DNA of 64,000 nucleotides from Sardina pilchardus (lineage: Eukaryota > Chordata > Actinopteri > Clupeiformes > Clupeidae). Below the pieces are notes generated by a model. The model worked only from the letters and a program-made list of their open reading frames with translations. It ran no database searches and had not been told where the DNA came from. A program made the translations under genes and the position numbers. Position 1 is the first letter of the stretch. Each line of letters opens with the position of its first letter. This document shows positions 46,901 to 55,330 of this stretch, piece by piece. The DNA is taken from positions 33,321,302 through 33,385,301 of the forward strand of contig NC_085008.1 in NCBI RefSeq assembly GCF_963854185.1, read 5' to 3'.

Positions 46901-47493
46901 TGTGCACTCGAGTCGAAGACCACTCGTATTTGATCTGGTTTTTTGGGATGGTACACCCCGAAGATGGGGAGATACCAGCGTTCCTCTTCCTTTGAAAGAG
47001 CTGGGGCGAGCTCTGCGTGCCCATTCTCAAAAATCTTGGCCATGAATGAGAGGAAGTGGTCTCTTGTTTCTGGTTTCCGTTCTAAGTTGCGTTTGAGTGA
47101 CAACAGGCGGCGTAACGCTTGGGCTCTGTTGTCTGGTAGGCGCTGCCTTTGTGCTTTGAATGGCAGGGGCGCCACCCAGCTGTTGGATTCGTCCTGGCGG
47201 AATTCCTGTTCCATTATGCCTAAGAAGGCCTCGTCTTCAATAGAAAGTGCGACTGACTCGTCCTTGTTTGTTCTTTGGAAGATAGAGCATCCCAAGCTGT
47301 CTCCATCACAGATGAGCTGCTCATGGGCCTTTGGAAGTTGTGTGTTACTGTACTTCTCTTTTACCATGAAGCGGTTGGGGCAGGGAAGGAAGAGACTGGG
47401 ACGTCCATTTTCCAGAGTGCTTGTGTAGAAGGTATTCACAGTAGTGGGGGTGTGCAGTCCTCCCAGGCAGACTGTTCCTATGATGACCCATCC
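43918..47493 (-). CDS. BEL/Pao Pol: RT, RNase H, integrase
   Basis: Same frame as gag, directly after the TAA. No ATG opens this part; the residues before 47439 are already Pol-like. Numbering from 47439: the RT has D217 (TADIQQMF) and YVDD at 296-299. RNase H follows, with VFSDAS, a conserved E (PRLELCAAVLA) and YTDSKVVLGY. The integrase has an H-H-C-C zinc region (HHEQIRHQG..CVTCRKL) and a DDE core (LDVFGPW, SDRGTNF, DGCWERMIG). A C-terminal DUF5641-like domain closes it (VMREDGPKLFLRPISDLV). About 1,190 codons with no other break. It can be translated only by readthrough or if the TAA is an allele. Confidence 0.9.
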   Translation of the reverse strand, partial: GWVIIGTVCLGGLHTPTTVNTFYTSTLENGRPSLFLPCPNRFMVKEKYSNTQLPKAHEQLICDGDSLGCSIFQRTNKDESVALSIEDEAFLGIMEQEFRQDESNSWVAPLPFKAQRQRLPDNRAQALRRLLSLKRNLERKPETRDHFLSFMAKIFENGHAELAPALSKEEERWYLPIFGVYHPKKPDQIRVVFDSSAQHEGVSLNDVLMTGPDLNNRFLGVLIRFRKEPVAVTADIQQMFHCFLVKTEHRNFLRFLWFKNNDLDKEVTEYRMRVHVFGNSPSPAVAIYGLRRAAQEGESEFGTDVRLFVQRDFYVDDGLKSLPTAGAAISLLKATQNVLSSSNLRLHKIASNSAEVMSAFPPNDHAASLKDLDLGVDHPPIQRSLGIQWDLKTDTFTFQVSEENKPFTRRGLLSTINSLYDPLGFAAPVTIQGKMLLRELTTDTTDWDLPLPQEKEKTWATWRDSLKNLNSVQIPRMYTPVSSSDGLRRILHVFSDASTMAVAAVAYLQVTDREGIDHAGFVMGKAKLAPRPEHTVPRLELCAAVLAVELAELIHSEIDLKLDNTLFYTDSKVVLGYIYNETRRFYVYVNNRVQRIRRSTQPEQWRYVRTDINPADQATRAIPASHLNGSVWLTGPKTLSGPEEEPGSPQSHCYELIEPTQDTELRPQVSSLSTNVSEEHLDSQRFERFSCWKALTHTVARLIHIAKLFKNPKPTDTESCMGWHTCSKAHTVEGLLQAKQIIIRAVQQDVYGRDIETIVKGMGVPKDSRLSKLDPFIDDAGLLRVGGRISEADLPVEEKNPLIIPGHTHVAGLLIRHHHEQIRHQGRLFTEGAIRTAGLWIIGAKRKISSSIYKCVTCRKLRGDFQTQKMANLPVDRLTVQPPFSEVGLDVFGPWSILTRRTRGGSSDSKRWAVMFTCMSTRAVHIEVIEALDTSSFINALRRFTSIRGPVKQIRSDRGTNFVGACKELQIPSNISEKIDRYLAERGCKWTFNPPHSSHMDGCWERMIGLARRILDSMLLQAPSRLTHETLTTLMAEIAAIINGRPLTPVSTDPTDPIILTPSTLLTQKIGTLSAPAGTFDVKDLCKRQWRQVQSLANVFWDKWRKQYLSTLQTRTKWLSNKPNLELNSVVLLKDSQTKRNFWPIGLVTKACPSKDGKVRTVEVKVMREDGPKLFLRPISDLVLLVPPEDS

Positions 47494-49704
47494 TTAGTCC
47501 AGGCGTTGGGCGTATGGGGAGTCGTGAGGGCCATTTATCTGCTCTCTTATTTTGTGGACTCTGATTATGTCTCGGCCAAGGAGGAGCATTATGGGAGCCT
47601 GGGGGTCTAGTTTGGGAACCTGGTGACTTATGGGACGAAGATGGGCATGGTGTGCAGCAGCCTCTGGGGTGGGTATTTCTGACCGGTTGTTAGGGATTTC
47701 GTTGCATTCTATCAACGTGGGTAAGTCCAAGCATATCTTGCCGTCTAAGGATTCAACCTGGTATCCACTGGCTCTTCTCCCAGCTGTATTGACTACCCCG
47801 GAACATGTGTTCAAAGAGTACGGTGAGCTTGGGCCTGTTATGTTAAAGAGGCTGAAGAAATCTGTGCGGGCAAGGGACCTATTGCTTTGATCATCGAGGA
47901 TAACATAGGCCCTGGTTGCTCTCTCTCTCTGACCAGTAGGAAACACTCTCACTAAGCAGATTTTTGAGCATGACCTCCCGCTTTGGCCCTCGCTGCAGAC
48001 TTTGGTGCAGCTGGATGAAATGGAGGCAGGCTGTTCGTTCTCTTCCTCCCCGCCGTCCTCTGTGACGGGCTGTTGGCGTGTCCATGGGGCAGGGCCTGGA
48101 TGGCGTTCACTTTCACACTCTAAGCATTTCACATCTATTTCGCACTGTTTTGCTAAGTGTGAGGACGATAAGCAGCACCTGAAGCAGATGCCGTTTTCCT
48201 TTAAAAAGGTCTTGCGTTCTTCTAGTGGCTTTGCTCGGAACACACGACATTTCGTCAGGGGGTGTGGTCTTTTGTGTAGGGGACACCAGTTCTCGGTATC
48301 TGTCCTTTCCTGGGCAGCATCAGTTCTTACAATGTCCGTTTTGTGAACAGAGATGGTGGCTCTTGGATAATTCTGTTTAAACGCGCCTCTTTCAACTTTC
48401 GTGGCTGTTGTTGCAGACATGGTGATGTCAAAGCTTGGGTCATTTCTGGTTCGGGCTTCGCGACAAACAAAGTCGACAAAAAAGGAAAATGGCGGGAATG
48501 TGACCTTCTTCTGTTGTTTGTACTGTGAGCCAAGACTTAACCATCTTTCCTGTAAATTGTGTGGGAGCTTCTGAACAATGGGGTTCACTCCCCGTGCTGT
48601 GTCTAAGAACATAAGGCCGGGCAGGTCTTCGCCGGACTTTGCAGATAGAAGCTCTGTGAGTAGGTCACCTAACTCTCTGAGTTTGCTATACTCTTTGTTG
48701 GAGACCCTGGGGAAGGCATCTAATCTTTTGAATAAAGCCTCTTCGATTACCTCTGCGGAACCATAGCACTGCTCTAGCCGTTCCCAGATGAGCCCCAGTC
48801 CTTTAACAGGTTGTATGATGTTGACTGCCCTGATGCGTTTAGCATGTTCTGAGGAGTTAGGCCCTAGCCACTTTACTAAGAGGTCAACTTCCTCGGCAGG
48901 GGACACGTCAAGACCTCTCACTGCATTTTCGAATGACGAGCGCCATGCTCTGAAATCTTCAGGTCTGTAATTAAACACAACCAGACCGGTGGAGACTAGT
49001 TCCCTCCTGGCAAAGTATCTAACAAAGTCCCCTAAGCCATCGATGCTTGCCCGTGCTGGTGAATGCAGCGGTGTGGGAAGATTATCTGGAGGGCGGCCAT
49101 GCTCATCTAGCCTGGGTTTGACCCAGCTACTGTACTGGTTAGGTCCAGGTGGGGCCATGTCACTAGAGTGTGGGGGCAGTCTATATTGAAGGTCGACAAT
49201 GTCAGGTGCGGGGGTGTTCTCAATGCCTACGGCGGGTGTGTGACGTTGCTCATGGCCGGTGTGTGTCTTAGCAGGTCTTCTGTGTATGTCATAATCTGAG
49301 ACTGTCTCTAGTGGTGGCATTGAGTCAAGGCTACAGTCAGGGAGGTTATGTACATACTCCCGTGTACGTTGCTGAGAGTCTTGGATGTAAACTGGAATAA
49401 AGGGTTCTTTGTGGTCATTTTCATCAATTTTTTCAGCAGCGGCCTCCAATACATTAGCTTCAACCTCGGCAACAGCAGCTTTCTTCTGCACGGTCAATAT
49501 GTCTAATGAAGCTTCTATGCGAGCTTTTTCTAATTTAATTTCCATTTCTCTTTCAGCAAATTTAACTTGGACTTTGGCTGCCTCGGCTCTAGCACGGGCT
49601 ATGGCTGCTGCTGACCTAGTGGACGACACTCCTGATAGCTTTGCTGATGATCCTGATGTGTACGATCTCGTTCTGTATGAGGCAGGGGACCGTTGCTCTG
49701 ACAT
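47494..49704 (-). CDS. BEL/Pao Gag and aspartic-protease region
   Basis: The ATG at 49704 (MSEQRSPASYRTRSY) is the first methionine clear of the LTR; the open frame itself extends to 49854. An Ala/Glu-rich coiled-coil-like stretch comes first. A DUF1759-type Gag core follows (NYRPEDFRAWRSSFENAV to RLDAFPRVSNKEYSKLREL). Next is a zinc-knuckle-like Cys/His cluster (CFRCCLSSSHLAKQCEIDVK). The protease-like segment has VILDDQSNRSL with the active aspartates. The frame ends in TAA at 47494-47496, after which the same frame stays open into pol. About 736 codons. Confidence 0.85.
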   Translation of the reverse strand: MSEQRSPASYRTRSYTSGSSAKLSGVSSTRSAAAIARARAEAAKVQVKFAEREMEIKLEKARIEASLDILTVQKKAAVAEVEANVLEAAAEKIDENDHKEPFIPVYIQDSQQRTREYVHNLPDCSLDSMPPLETVSDYDIHRRPAKTHTGHEQRHTPAVGIENTPAPDIVDLQYRLPPHSSDMAPPGPNQYSSWVKPRLDEHGRPPDNLPTPLHSPARASIDGLGDFVRYFARRELVSTGLVVFNYRPEDFRAWRSSFENAVRGLDVSPAEEVDLLVKWLGPNSSEHAKRIRAVNIIQPVKGLGLIWERLEQCYGSAEVIEEALFKRLDAFPRVSNKEYSKLRELGDLLTELLSAKSGEDLPGLMFLDTARGVNPIVQKLPHNLQERWLSLGSQYKQQKKVTFPPFSFFVDFVCREARTRNDPSFDITMSATTATKVERGAFKQNYPRATISVHKTDIVRTDAAQERTDTENWCPLHKRPHPLTKCRVFRAKPLEERKTFLKENGICFRCCLSSSHLAKQCEIDVKCLECESERHPGPAPWTRQQPVTEDGGEEENEQPASISSSCTKVCSEGQSGRSCSKICLVRVFPTGQRERATRAYVILDDQSNRSLARTDFFSLFNITGPSSPYSLNTCSGVVNTAGRRASGYQVESLDGKICLDLPTLIECNEIPNNRSEIPTPEAAAHHAHLRPISHQVPKLDPQAPIMLLLGRDIIRVHKIREQINGPHDSPYAQRLD

Positions 49705-49833
49705 GGTGCATGGAGCGATCTCACCTGCTTGAGCTGTTGTGATTGTGTGAGCGGGGAGCGTAGTGAAGTGGTTGCAGTCGAGATCCCACGGTCGTTGTCT
49801 GCCCTCGTGTAGTGATGATAGCCCTCGTTTTAC

Positions 49834-50321
49834 TGTTCTGTCCTCTTCACACACTGAGCATGATTTGACAGGCAGCTAAACGCTTCCCAATCAACAAGAC
49901 GTAGATGCAAACTGTTGTTTTATTGGTAGGAAGGTAAAACTGAAAAAGGGAGAATACATTTTCCATTACTCTCTAGACAATCTCATACGTTCAATACAAC
50001 TCATAGAAATAGCTAACAGAGCCTAGCAAGGGCTAATGAAACGCACAAGCTAACCATCGTGTTACACTGATAAACAGTTAAACTTCATACATTTACTTAA
50101 CAACTCAAAAAGTAGGTAAAAGTATCACTCAATAACATCACACACTCAGATACAGTATTAAATGAACATACCGAGGATGCTGACACACCGGAGGAAGACG
50201 CATAAAACCGGAGGAGAAATATCATAACTTGCGTGAGAATGTGATTACATTACAACTGACATCCACGCCACTAGGGGGAGACAACACCCGCATTGAAAAT
50301 AAAAACATACAGAACATAACA
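49834..50321 (-). repeat. BEL/Pao 5' LTR
   Basis: The upstream LTR and presumed promoter of the element. Same length as the partner. The long frame reads into it from gag, but a better gag start lies downstream of it. Confidence 0.95.
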
Positions 50322-50955
50322 AACATAAACCAATAAAGTGAACTTCTTCATGACATGTCAGTGATATGGCAATGACCCAGCCAACATAATTCAGCATACA
50401 AGATACAGTAACTTAATTATCTTGGTGTACACATGTGGGCTATAACATATGTTCATTTCAAAAACAATAACCAAAATCAATTTGAGAAAAACAGGCTCCT
50501 TGTAGTGAAAGGAAGGTAGGGCCTATACTGAGTGAGTGTGCATATGTGGTCCAAATTAGATTTGCCCATTTCTTACGTTTGCAGGATAAACTTAAGCTCT
50601 TAACTCTATATTCTAAGTACTTCATTGTTGGGTGGGTTTTCCCCTCTATAAGCTTCACCTCCCAGTTTCATTCCACTTGGCTGAAATGTTGATGCTACGT
50701 TTAAAAGTACAATTAGGCCTACCCATTCAGTTTATTTTTACCACAAGCAATATTAAACTTGTGAGCTCCACAAATGCTCTGGAAAATGTAGCTTCTGTAA
50801 AAGCTACAGCACTACATGGTCAAAAAAACAGCTAAGCTACTGAAAAGCTATCTGCTTCAGAAAATAGCTACACTACCACCAAGCTACTGAGAAATGTAGC
50901 TAAGCTAGTAGCTTCGCTACAAGTAGTGAAGCTACTGCCCATCACTGTTAGCTTT

Positions 50956-51145
50956 GAGTCTCATCTTTGTTTGAAAAGCTGAGCTTTTTTACTCCAGTGA
51001 TGTTTTCTAATTTACTTGTGGTAGTTTCACATGGTGTACAGCAAGTGGTTTTTGCCATGCTATGTCACCAATCCAATTTATTTAGCTTCTAAACAAATCT
51101 GTGAGCGTTTTAATCAGAAATAAATCTGCCCTATGTATGTTGAAC
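50956..51145 (+). repeat. 5S upstream flank, middle piece
   Basis: Joins in homology to 9296-9477 on the minus strand. It is left between the two hAT insertions of this locus. Confidence 0.8.
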
Positions 51146-52541
51146 TAGGGATCGACCGATATGGTTTTTTCAGGGCCGATACCGATACCGATAATTATGA
51201 AATTGGGAAGCCGATAACCGATATGTGCAACCGATAAATGTAAAAATTATGCCATTTTTAAGAAAGGAATATTTGAGTTGAATGCAAAACCCTCTAAATC
51301 CATTTCCAGAAATAGCAAAATCAGTTGTTTTTATAATAACTTCCAGCAGCCTGATGCCTATCAAACTGCAATTTTTAATGTCATTATCAATTAAAAATAA
51401 ATCAGAAGTTGGACTGGTTATAAAGTTTGTCAAAATTAGATAGGCCAATTGCTGTATTGCAAATGGACTTTTGGATGGGAATTACATCTGAATTCATTCT
51501 ATATTCATTTAGTTATGTAGACTATACACATAACTTGCATACTGTAAGTCCTTAGCGTAAATATTAAAACTTGTGGAATGCAGAGGTGGCTAGGCTACTG
51601 GTTATTAGTTTGCATTTATTTTCATAGGCCTCCTTGGCAGCGTGTCTGTCTGCTTGTGTGTGTGTATACCGTGTGTGAGCGCGCATGAAGAGGGGGGAGA
51701 GGTAGAGAAAAAAATAGAACTTAGTTGGGATGACACTGGCGTGTTTAAGCACTTAAATAATAAAGTTATGTGCATATGTACAAAAGCAATGTGCTTTTAG
51801 GACCTGAGGCCGAGTCACGTTATAACTTTCTGACAAGTTATCACCTTCGGGGATTCATCATGAACGGCTTTACCACTGCCACGTTTATTTCGCTAGTGAG
51901 TTTTAAATTCTCAATAAAGCCTGTTGTTTTGGCTTAGCCTAGGCTAAACGGATCATTAGCCTGCACAACACTAACGTTTTATTTCGGCTTCCCTCGACTC
52001 TCTCTATGGCTGCTATCTAACTCTTCATCCGAGGCTACACATTAACAAGCGCAACGTCGCCAAATGGGGTTTTAGAAATTAGCCTACGTTAACTTACGTT
52101 TAGCAAACGGTGAGACTGTTAGCTTTATGCACAGCATTACAGTTTCATTGGGACTGATAAGTTCCTATTTCTGTTGCTGCCTTTTGCAACTTTCGTGTAG
52201 AAGTTTGTTACTTCTTGCAGCGCCAGCGACATGCTGCTTCTTACGAATGAGCTCGTTCCCGTTGTTCAATTTCTCCGCCTCGAAACAGACTTTCACATCG
52301 TTCAGCCTCTGGTGTTGATTGGCTGATTCCTTGTGCTTAGCAAATCAGATGGTGTGGTGGGCGGGACATTGCTGTAGAGCTCAGAGTGATGAGTGCAGGC
52401 AGTGGAGGCCGCGTTAGGGACAGAACGGTTGCAAAATATGTTATCGGCTTATCGGTGAAAAATATGGCCGATACCGATAACTATAAAAATGCAGAATATC
52501 GGCCAAAAATATCGGCCTGGCCGATTATCGGTCGATCCCTA
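51146..52541. mobile_element. non-autonomous hAT element with TAGGGATCGACC ends
   Basis: TAGGGATCGACCGATA and its inverse TATCGGTCGATCCCTA bound it. TGTTGAAC (51138-51145 and 52542-52549) is the 8-bp duplication. GATACCGATA-type subterminal repeats lie at both ends. No transposase. The empty site is seen at 9288-9295 in the inverted paralogue. Confidence 0.92.
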
Positions 52542-52793
52542 TGTTGAACTGTGAGTAAAGTATGTGCACTTGCCTAACCAAAATCTTCTGTCAGTAGGCT
52601 ACCCTTCGTTTTTAGGATAAACAAGGAACAGTTGCCATTTGTGGTATTCTTCACTTTCAAAGTTGAACTCCAAGCGGAAAATGCGCCCTTGTTTTCATGA
52701 ACGCATACTGTAGCGTACCTCACCTTTCACAACACACGCATCTCCAACCCGGGTTGGGGAGCTTTAACTAGGTTACTTTGGCCGGTTGCTTTC

Positions 52794-52912
52794 GCTTACG
52801 GCCATACCACGCTGAACACGCCCGATCTCGTCCGATCTCGGAAGCTAAGCAGCGTCGGGCCTGGTTAGTACTTGGATGGGAGACCGTCTGGGAATACCAG
52901 GTGCCGTAAGCT
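52794..52912 (+). rRNA. 5S ribosomal RNA gene
   Basis: Full-length match to vertebrate 5S rRNA, from GCTTACGGCCATACCACG to GGTGCCGTAAGCT, about 119-120 nt. The internal Pol III promoter region (box A AGCTAAGC, then GGATGGGAGACC of box C) is intact. A T-run follows at once as a terminator, and C precedes the start. Two paired differences from the usual sequence (nt 18 G, nt 60 C; window 52811 and 52853) keep helix II paired. One further change lies in box C (GACCGTCTGGG, usually GACCGCCTGGG). It sits alone, not in a tandem array, so it may be a dispersed copy, but nothing in it looks broken. Confidence 0.85.
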
Positions 52913-52986
52913 TTTCTCTCCATCAGCCAGTGCAACTTTTTTTTTTTTTTTTTTCAGGCTGTCTGTGCGTGCCTGCTCCCTAGTAC
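52913..52986 (+). terminator. 5S terminator T-run and downstream spacer
   Basis: CTTTTCTCTCC directly after the gene gives a Pol III stop. An 18-base T-run and CAGGCTGTCTGTGCGTGCC follow. The same spacer follows the 5S fragment at 2412-2540, so spacer and gene travel together. Confidence 0.7.
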
Positions 52987-53490
52987 GTAGACCCTTTGAA
53001 TATTTGCTTCATCCTTTTGAAAACAAAATAACATACATACAAACATACATACATACATACATACATACATACATACATACATACATACATGCATAGGTAG
53101 GAAATATAGGCTAAGCCAGCAACAGGTCGAAAAAAATTGCACGAGTTTGACTGTCAACAGCTGGCGGATTGGGGGAGTTTTAGTGCTTGTTTTCATCTGG
53201 AAAGTTTAGCTTATTTTTTTTTGACTGACAGCTTTGTTTTCTATGCCCCTATAGTTGTCACCTTGTGGTACAAGTCTCGGTCTCGCTGTGTTCATTCGCC
53301 CAAGAGCTGCAAAGTAACTTTTTTTCAACACTGTCTGAGTATGGAAAATAGCCTATAGTCTGCATGGCTGTCGACCTCCCAGATATTGTAGTATTTTCCT
53401 GAGCAACTGTAGGTTACTCGTTTTAGGATGTCCAAGTAGAGCCAGTGACCAAAGTTCCTGTTTTTACGCACAGCGAATTGATATTTGAAA
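52987..53490 (+). repeat. long direct repeat, copy 2
   Basis: Partner of 42092-42570, with a longer (CATA)n at about 53033-53092. It lies between the 5S spacer and the nuclease relic. Confidence 0.9.
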
Positions 53491-54106
53491 CACGTGGGAC
53501 AACGCACAAATCCCCAGTGGCAGCAGCACAGGCAGGGGCGTTTTACCGCAAGCAATTTTGGGGCTGTGCTGTCTCGACGGGCTGCCGCCTCTGCTCCTCC
53601 TTGTCCGTCACTGATGAAGAGGCTGCTTGGGGGGCAGAGCTTGGATGGTGTCCTGTCTATCAACTGGGGCATCATGAATGAGAGGGATCAAAGCCTTCAA
53701 AATGGCTTATGAGACGGAGGTGCAAGATTGTGGACTCTTTGTGAGCCCATCGGGCATCCTTGGGGCATCTCCTGATGGACTTGTTGGACCGTCTGCCCTC
53801 CTGGAGGTGAAATGCCCTTACAGCCAGCGGAACTCCTCCATTGCTGAGGCTGTCAGTGATCCGAGGTTTTGTGTCTGTGTGGAGGGGCAGGGGTATGCCC
53901 TGAAGAAGAAGCATGCCTACTGGCATCAGGTCCAGGGCCAGCTCTACCTTGCCGGTCGGGAACTTTGTTTTTTTGTAGTGTGGACCACAAAGGAGAGCCT
54001 GATCATCCCCATTGCCAAAGACCCGGAGTGGGGACAAAACCTTGCTGTTCTGGAGGAGTTTTACCGACAGCACATCCTCCCAGCATTGGTTGGTAGAGCG
54101 GACTAA
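53488..54106 (+). pseudogene. YqaJ-like nuclease exon of a second ISL2EU element, frameshifted
   Basis: The frame from 53488 encodes HVGQRTNPQWQQHRQGRFTAS, the start of the YqaJ fold, up to GIMNE. Near 53676-53681 the reading moves one frame, and GILGASPDG, LLEVKCPYS, YWHQVQGQLYLAG and the end follow to a TAA at 54104-54106. SPDG and E-x-K give the PD-(D/E)XK core. The upstream SWIM exons are not found: the long direct repeat abuts it. It is the counterpart of the nuclease at 10.3-14.3 kb but clearly another subfamily. Its transposase partner is the relic at 62350-63409, in the same convergent order. Confidence 0.8.
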
Positions 54107-54243
54107 ATGTAAATAATATGTACATAGTTTTTTTCAATTCAATCAGTTCTGTTCATGTTCCATTTTTTTGGGAAACACTGGATCAGCGTTCACGTCGCGT
54201 TTTCTGTCAGTACTTGTTAGTCCATGGGCCATGTGTAGGTATT

Positions 54244-54627
54244 TGACAAAGAAATTAATATATTTATCATTATGAACTTCATTTGTGTGCGTCAAAGTTA
54301 TAATCCACACTTTCATATGTGTGTTCAAAGTTGCTATTCACAGTTTCACATGGGAACCTCACAGGAACGCTATGCACCTGCAGATAAGAAACTGGGCATG
54401 AGCGAGAGGAGGATTTTAGGGAGGTTTCGACCAAGGTCATGCTGACTTGTTTTGCTCTCTGCTTTTCTTTAATAAAAGAGCCTCTTTGCGTCCAAGAGCT
54501 CAGAGACTGTTTCGGAGAGGTAAAGCACCTCTTCTCTATGTCTCTCCTCTTGGCGCCAGAGTATACTGAAAATTATACTACTTGTCTGTGGTTCTTGTGT
54601 CATAATATTGGGAAGATTTCCCTGACA
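54244..54627 (+). repeat. endogenous retrovirus 5' LTR
   Basis: Starts TGACAAAG and ends CCTGACA. It carries an AATAAAAG polyadenylation signal near 54470-54480. Five bases separate it from the primer-binding site. Confidence 0.93.
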
Positions 54628-54632
54628 TTCTT

Positions 54633-54649
54633 TGGTCCTTCGAGCCGGA
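54633..54649 (+). other. primer-binding site, tRNA-Tyr type
   Basis: TGGTCCTTCGAGCCGGA is complementary to the CCA-tailed 3' end of vertebrate tRNA-Tyr as I remember it. The position five bases after the LTR is slightly farther than usual. Confidence 0.75.
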
Positions 54650-54879
54650 TGTCAATATATCCTTTCTGGAACTGATCGTCGGAAGTTGAAGACTGCAGCA
54701 GCCCGCGGACTACAACCGTGGAAAAGCCCCGTACGGTGAATTCCGTGCAGGCCAGCCGACGGCGACCAGCTCCTAGACTGGATTGACGACTTCCGAACTA
54801 CAGAGCAGAACCATAACAGTGTGAGTATAATTTCATAGGCCTAATAGTCTTGGACTATTTCTAGAAAAGGGAAAAGTCG

Positions 54880-55165
54880 CATTAAGTTGCCGTTCCCAAG
54901 GGAAAAGTCGCATTAAGTTGCCGTTCTCTTAATACAGCTGTAAAAAAGATAAACTTTCCAGGGGGGTTCGAGTCCCGCCTGAGGTTTATCTAAAAAGGGG
55001 GGTTAGAGTCCCACCTTAAAAATAGGGGGTTAGAGTCCCGCCTGAACTATCAAATAGGGGTTCGAGTCCACTATATTGATAATAGAGGGAAAGAAAGAGT
55101 CCTGAACTATCAAATAGGGGTTAGAGTCCACTATATTGATAATAGAGGGAAAGAAGGAGTGTGAC
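54880..55165 (+). repeat. leader repeats with tRNA T-arm-like motifs
   Basis: A 31-bp unit (GGGAAAAGTCGCATTAAG..) is repeated in tandem at about 54868-54930. From 54960 GGGGTTCGAGTCC or GGGGTTAGAGTCC occurs five times. A 60-bp unit around AATAGAGGGAAAGAA is duplicated at 55060-55160. The motif equals a Pol III B box (GGTTCGANTCC). No tRNA is folded around it. Confidence 0.75.
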
Positions 55166-55330
55166 TGAGAAGTGTGTGTGTGAAGGGATTGTCTGTGAGT
55201 TAAAACGAACAACAGAGCCTGTGAGAGATAAAACACCCAGGGGAAGCCGGACTAAGGTCTAGAAGCTCGCTTCCCAGGCTTGTTGTTTGCCCTAAGAGGA
55301 CGACACAGAACAATCTCTTATTTGTGCAAA

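Larger units (their letters stand above)
43362..50321 (-). mobile_element. BEL/Pao LTR retrotransposon, nearly full length
   Basis: Two 488-bp LTRs (43362-43849 and 49834-50321) begin TGTTATGTTCTG and end GACAGAACA on the minus strand. By eye they differ at one position. AACAT flanks both sides (43357-43361 and 50322-50326), a 5-bp duplication. The plus coordinates 43850-43858 give a GACGGGGAG polypurine tract next to the 3' LTR. Gag-protease and RT/RNase H/integrase frames fill the interior in one frame, broken only by a TAA at 47494-47496. I could not assign the primer-binding site. The near-identical LTRs mark a very recent insertion. Confidence 0.95.
43199..50947. mobile_element. hAT element carrying a BEL/Pao element
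   Basis: CAGTGATGGGCAAGCTACTT at the left and AGTGAAGCTACTGCCCATCACTG at the right are its termini. TTAGCTTT (43191-43198 and 50948-50955) is the 8-bp duplication typical of hAT. Without the internal LTR element it is only about 0.8 kb, built of GCTAAGCTAC repeats, and encodes no transposase. The paralogous locus at 9478-9485 holds the empty site. Confidence 0.93.

Noticed and set aside
44252..49732. Plus-strand frames up to 161 codons across the BEL element
   Set aside because: Antisense shadows of gag and pol, which have clear domain content.
52954..53196. CMYV-repeat frame (and the copy at 42050-42277)
   Set aside because: Translation of the (CATA)n microsatellite.
54957..55140. tRNA genes suggested by GGTTCGAGTCC motifs
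   Set aside because: No acceptor stem, D arm or anticodon arm can be drawn around any of the motifs; they are leader repeats of the retrovirus.
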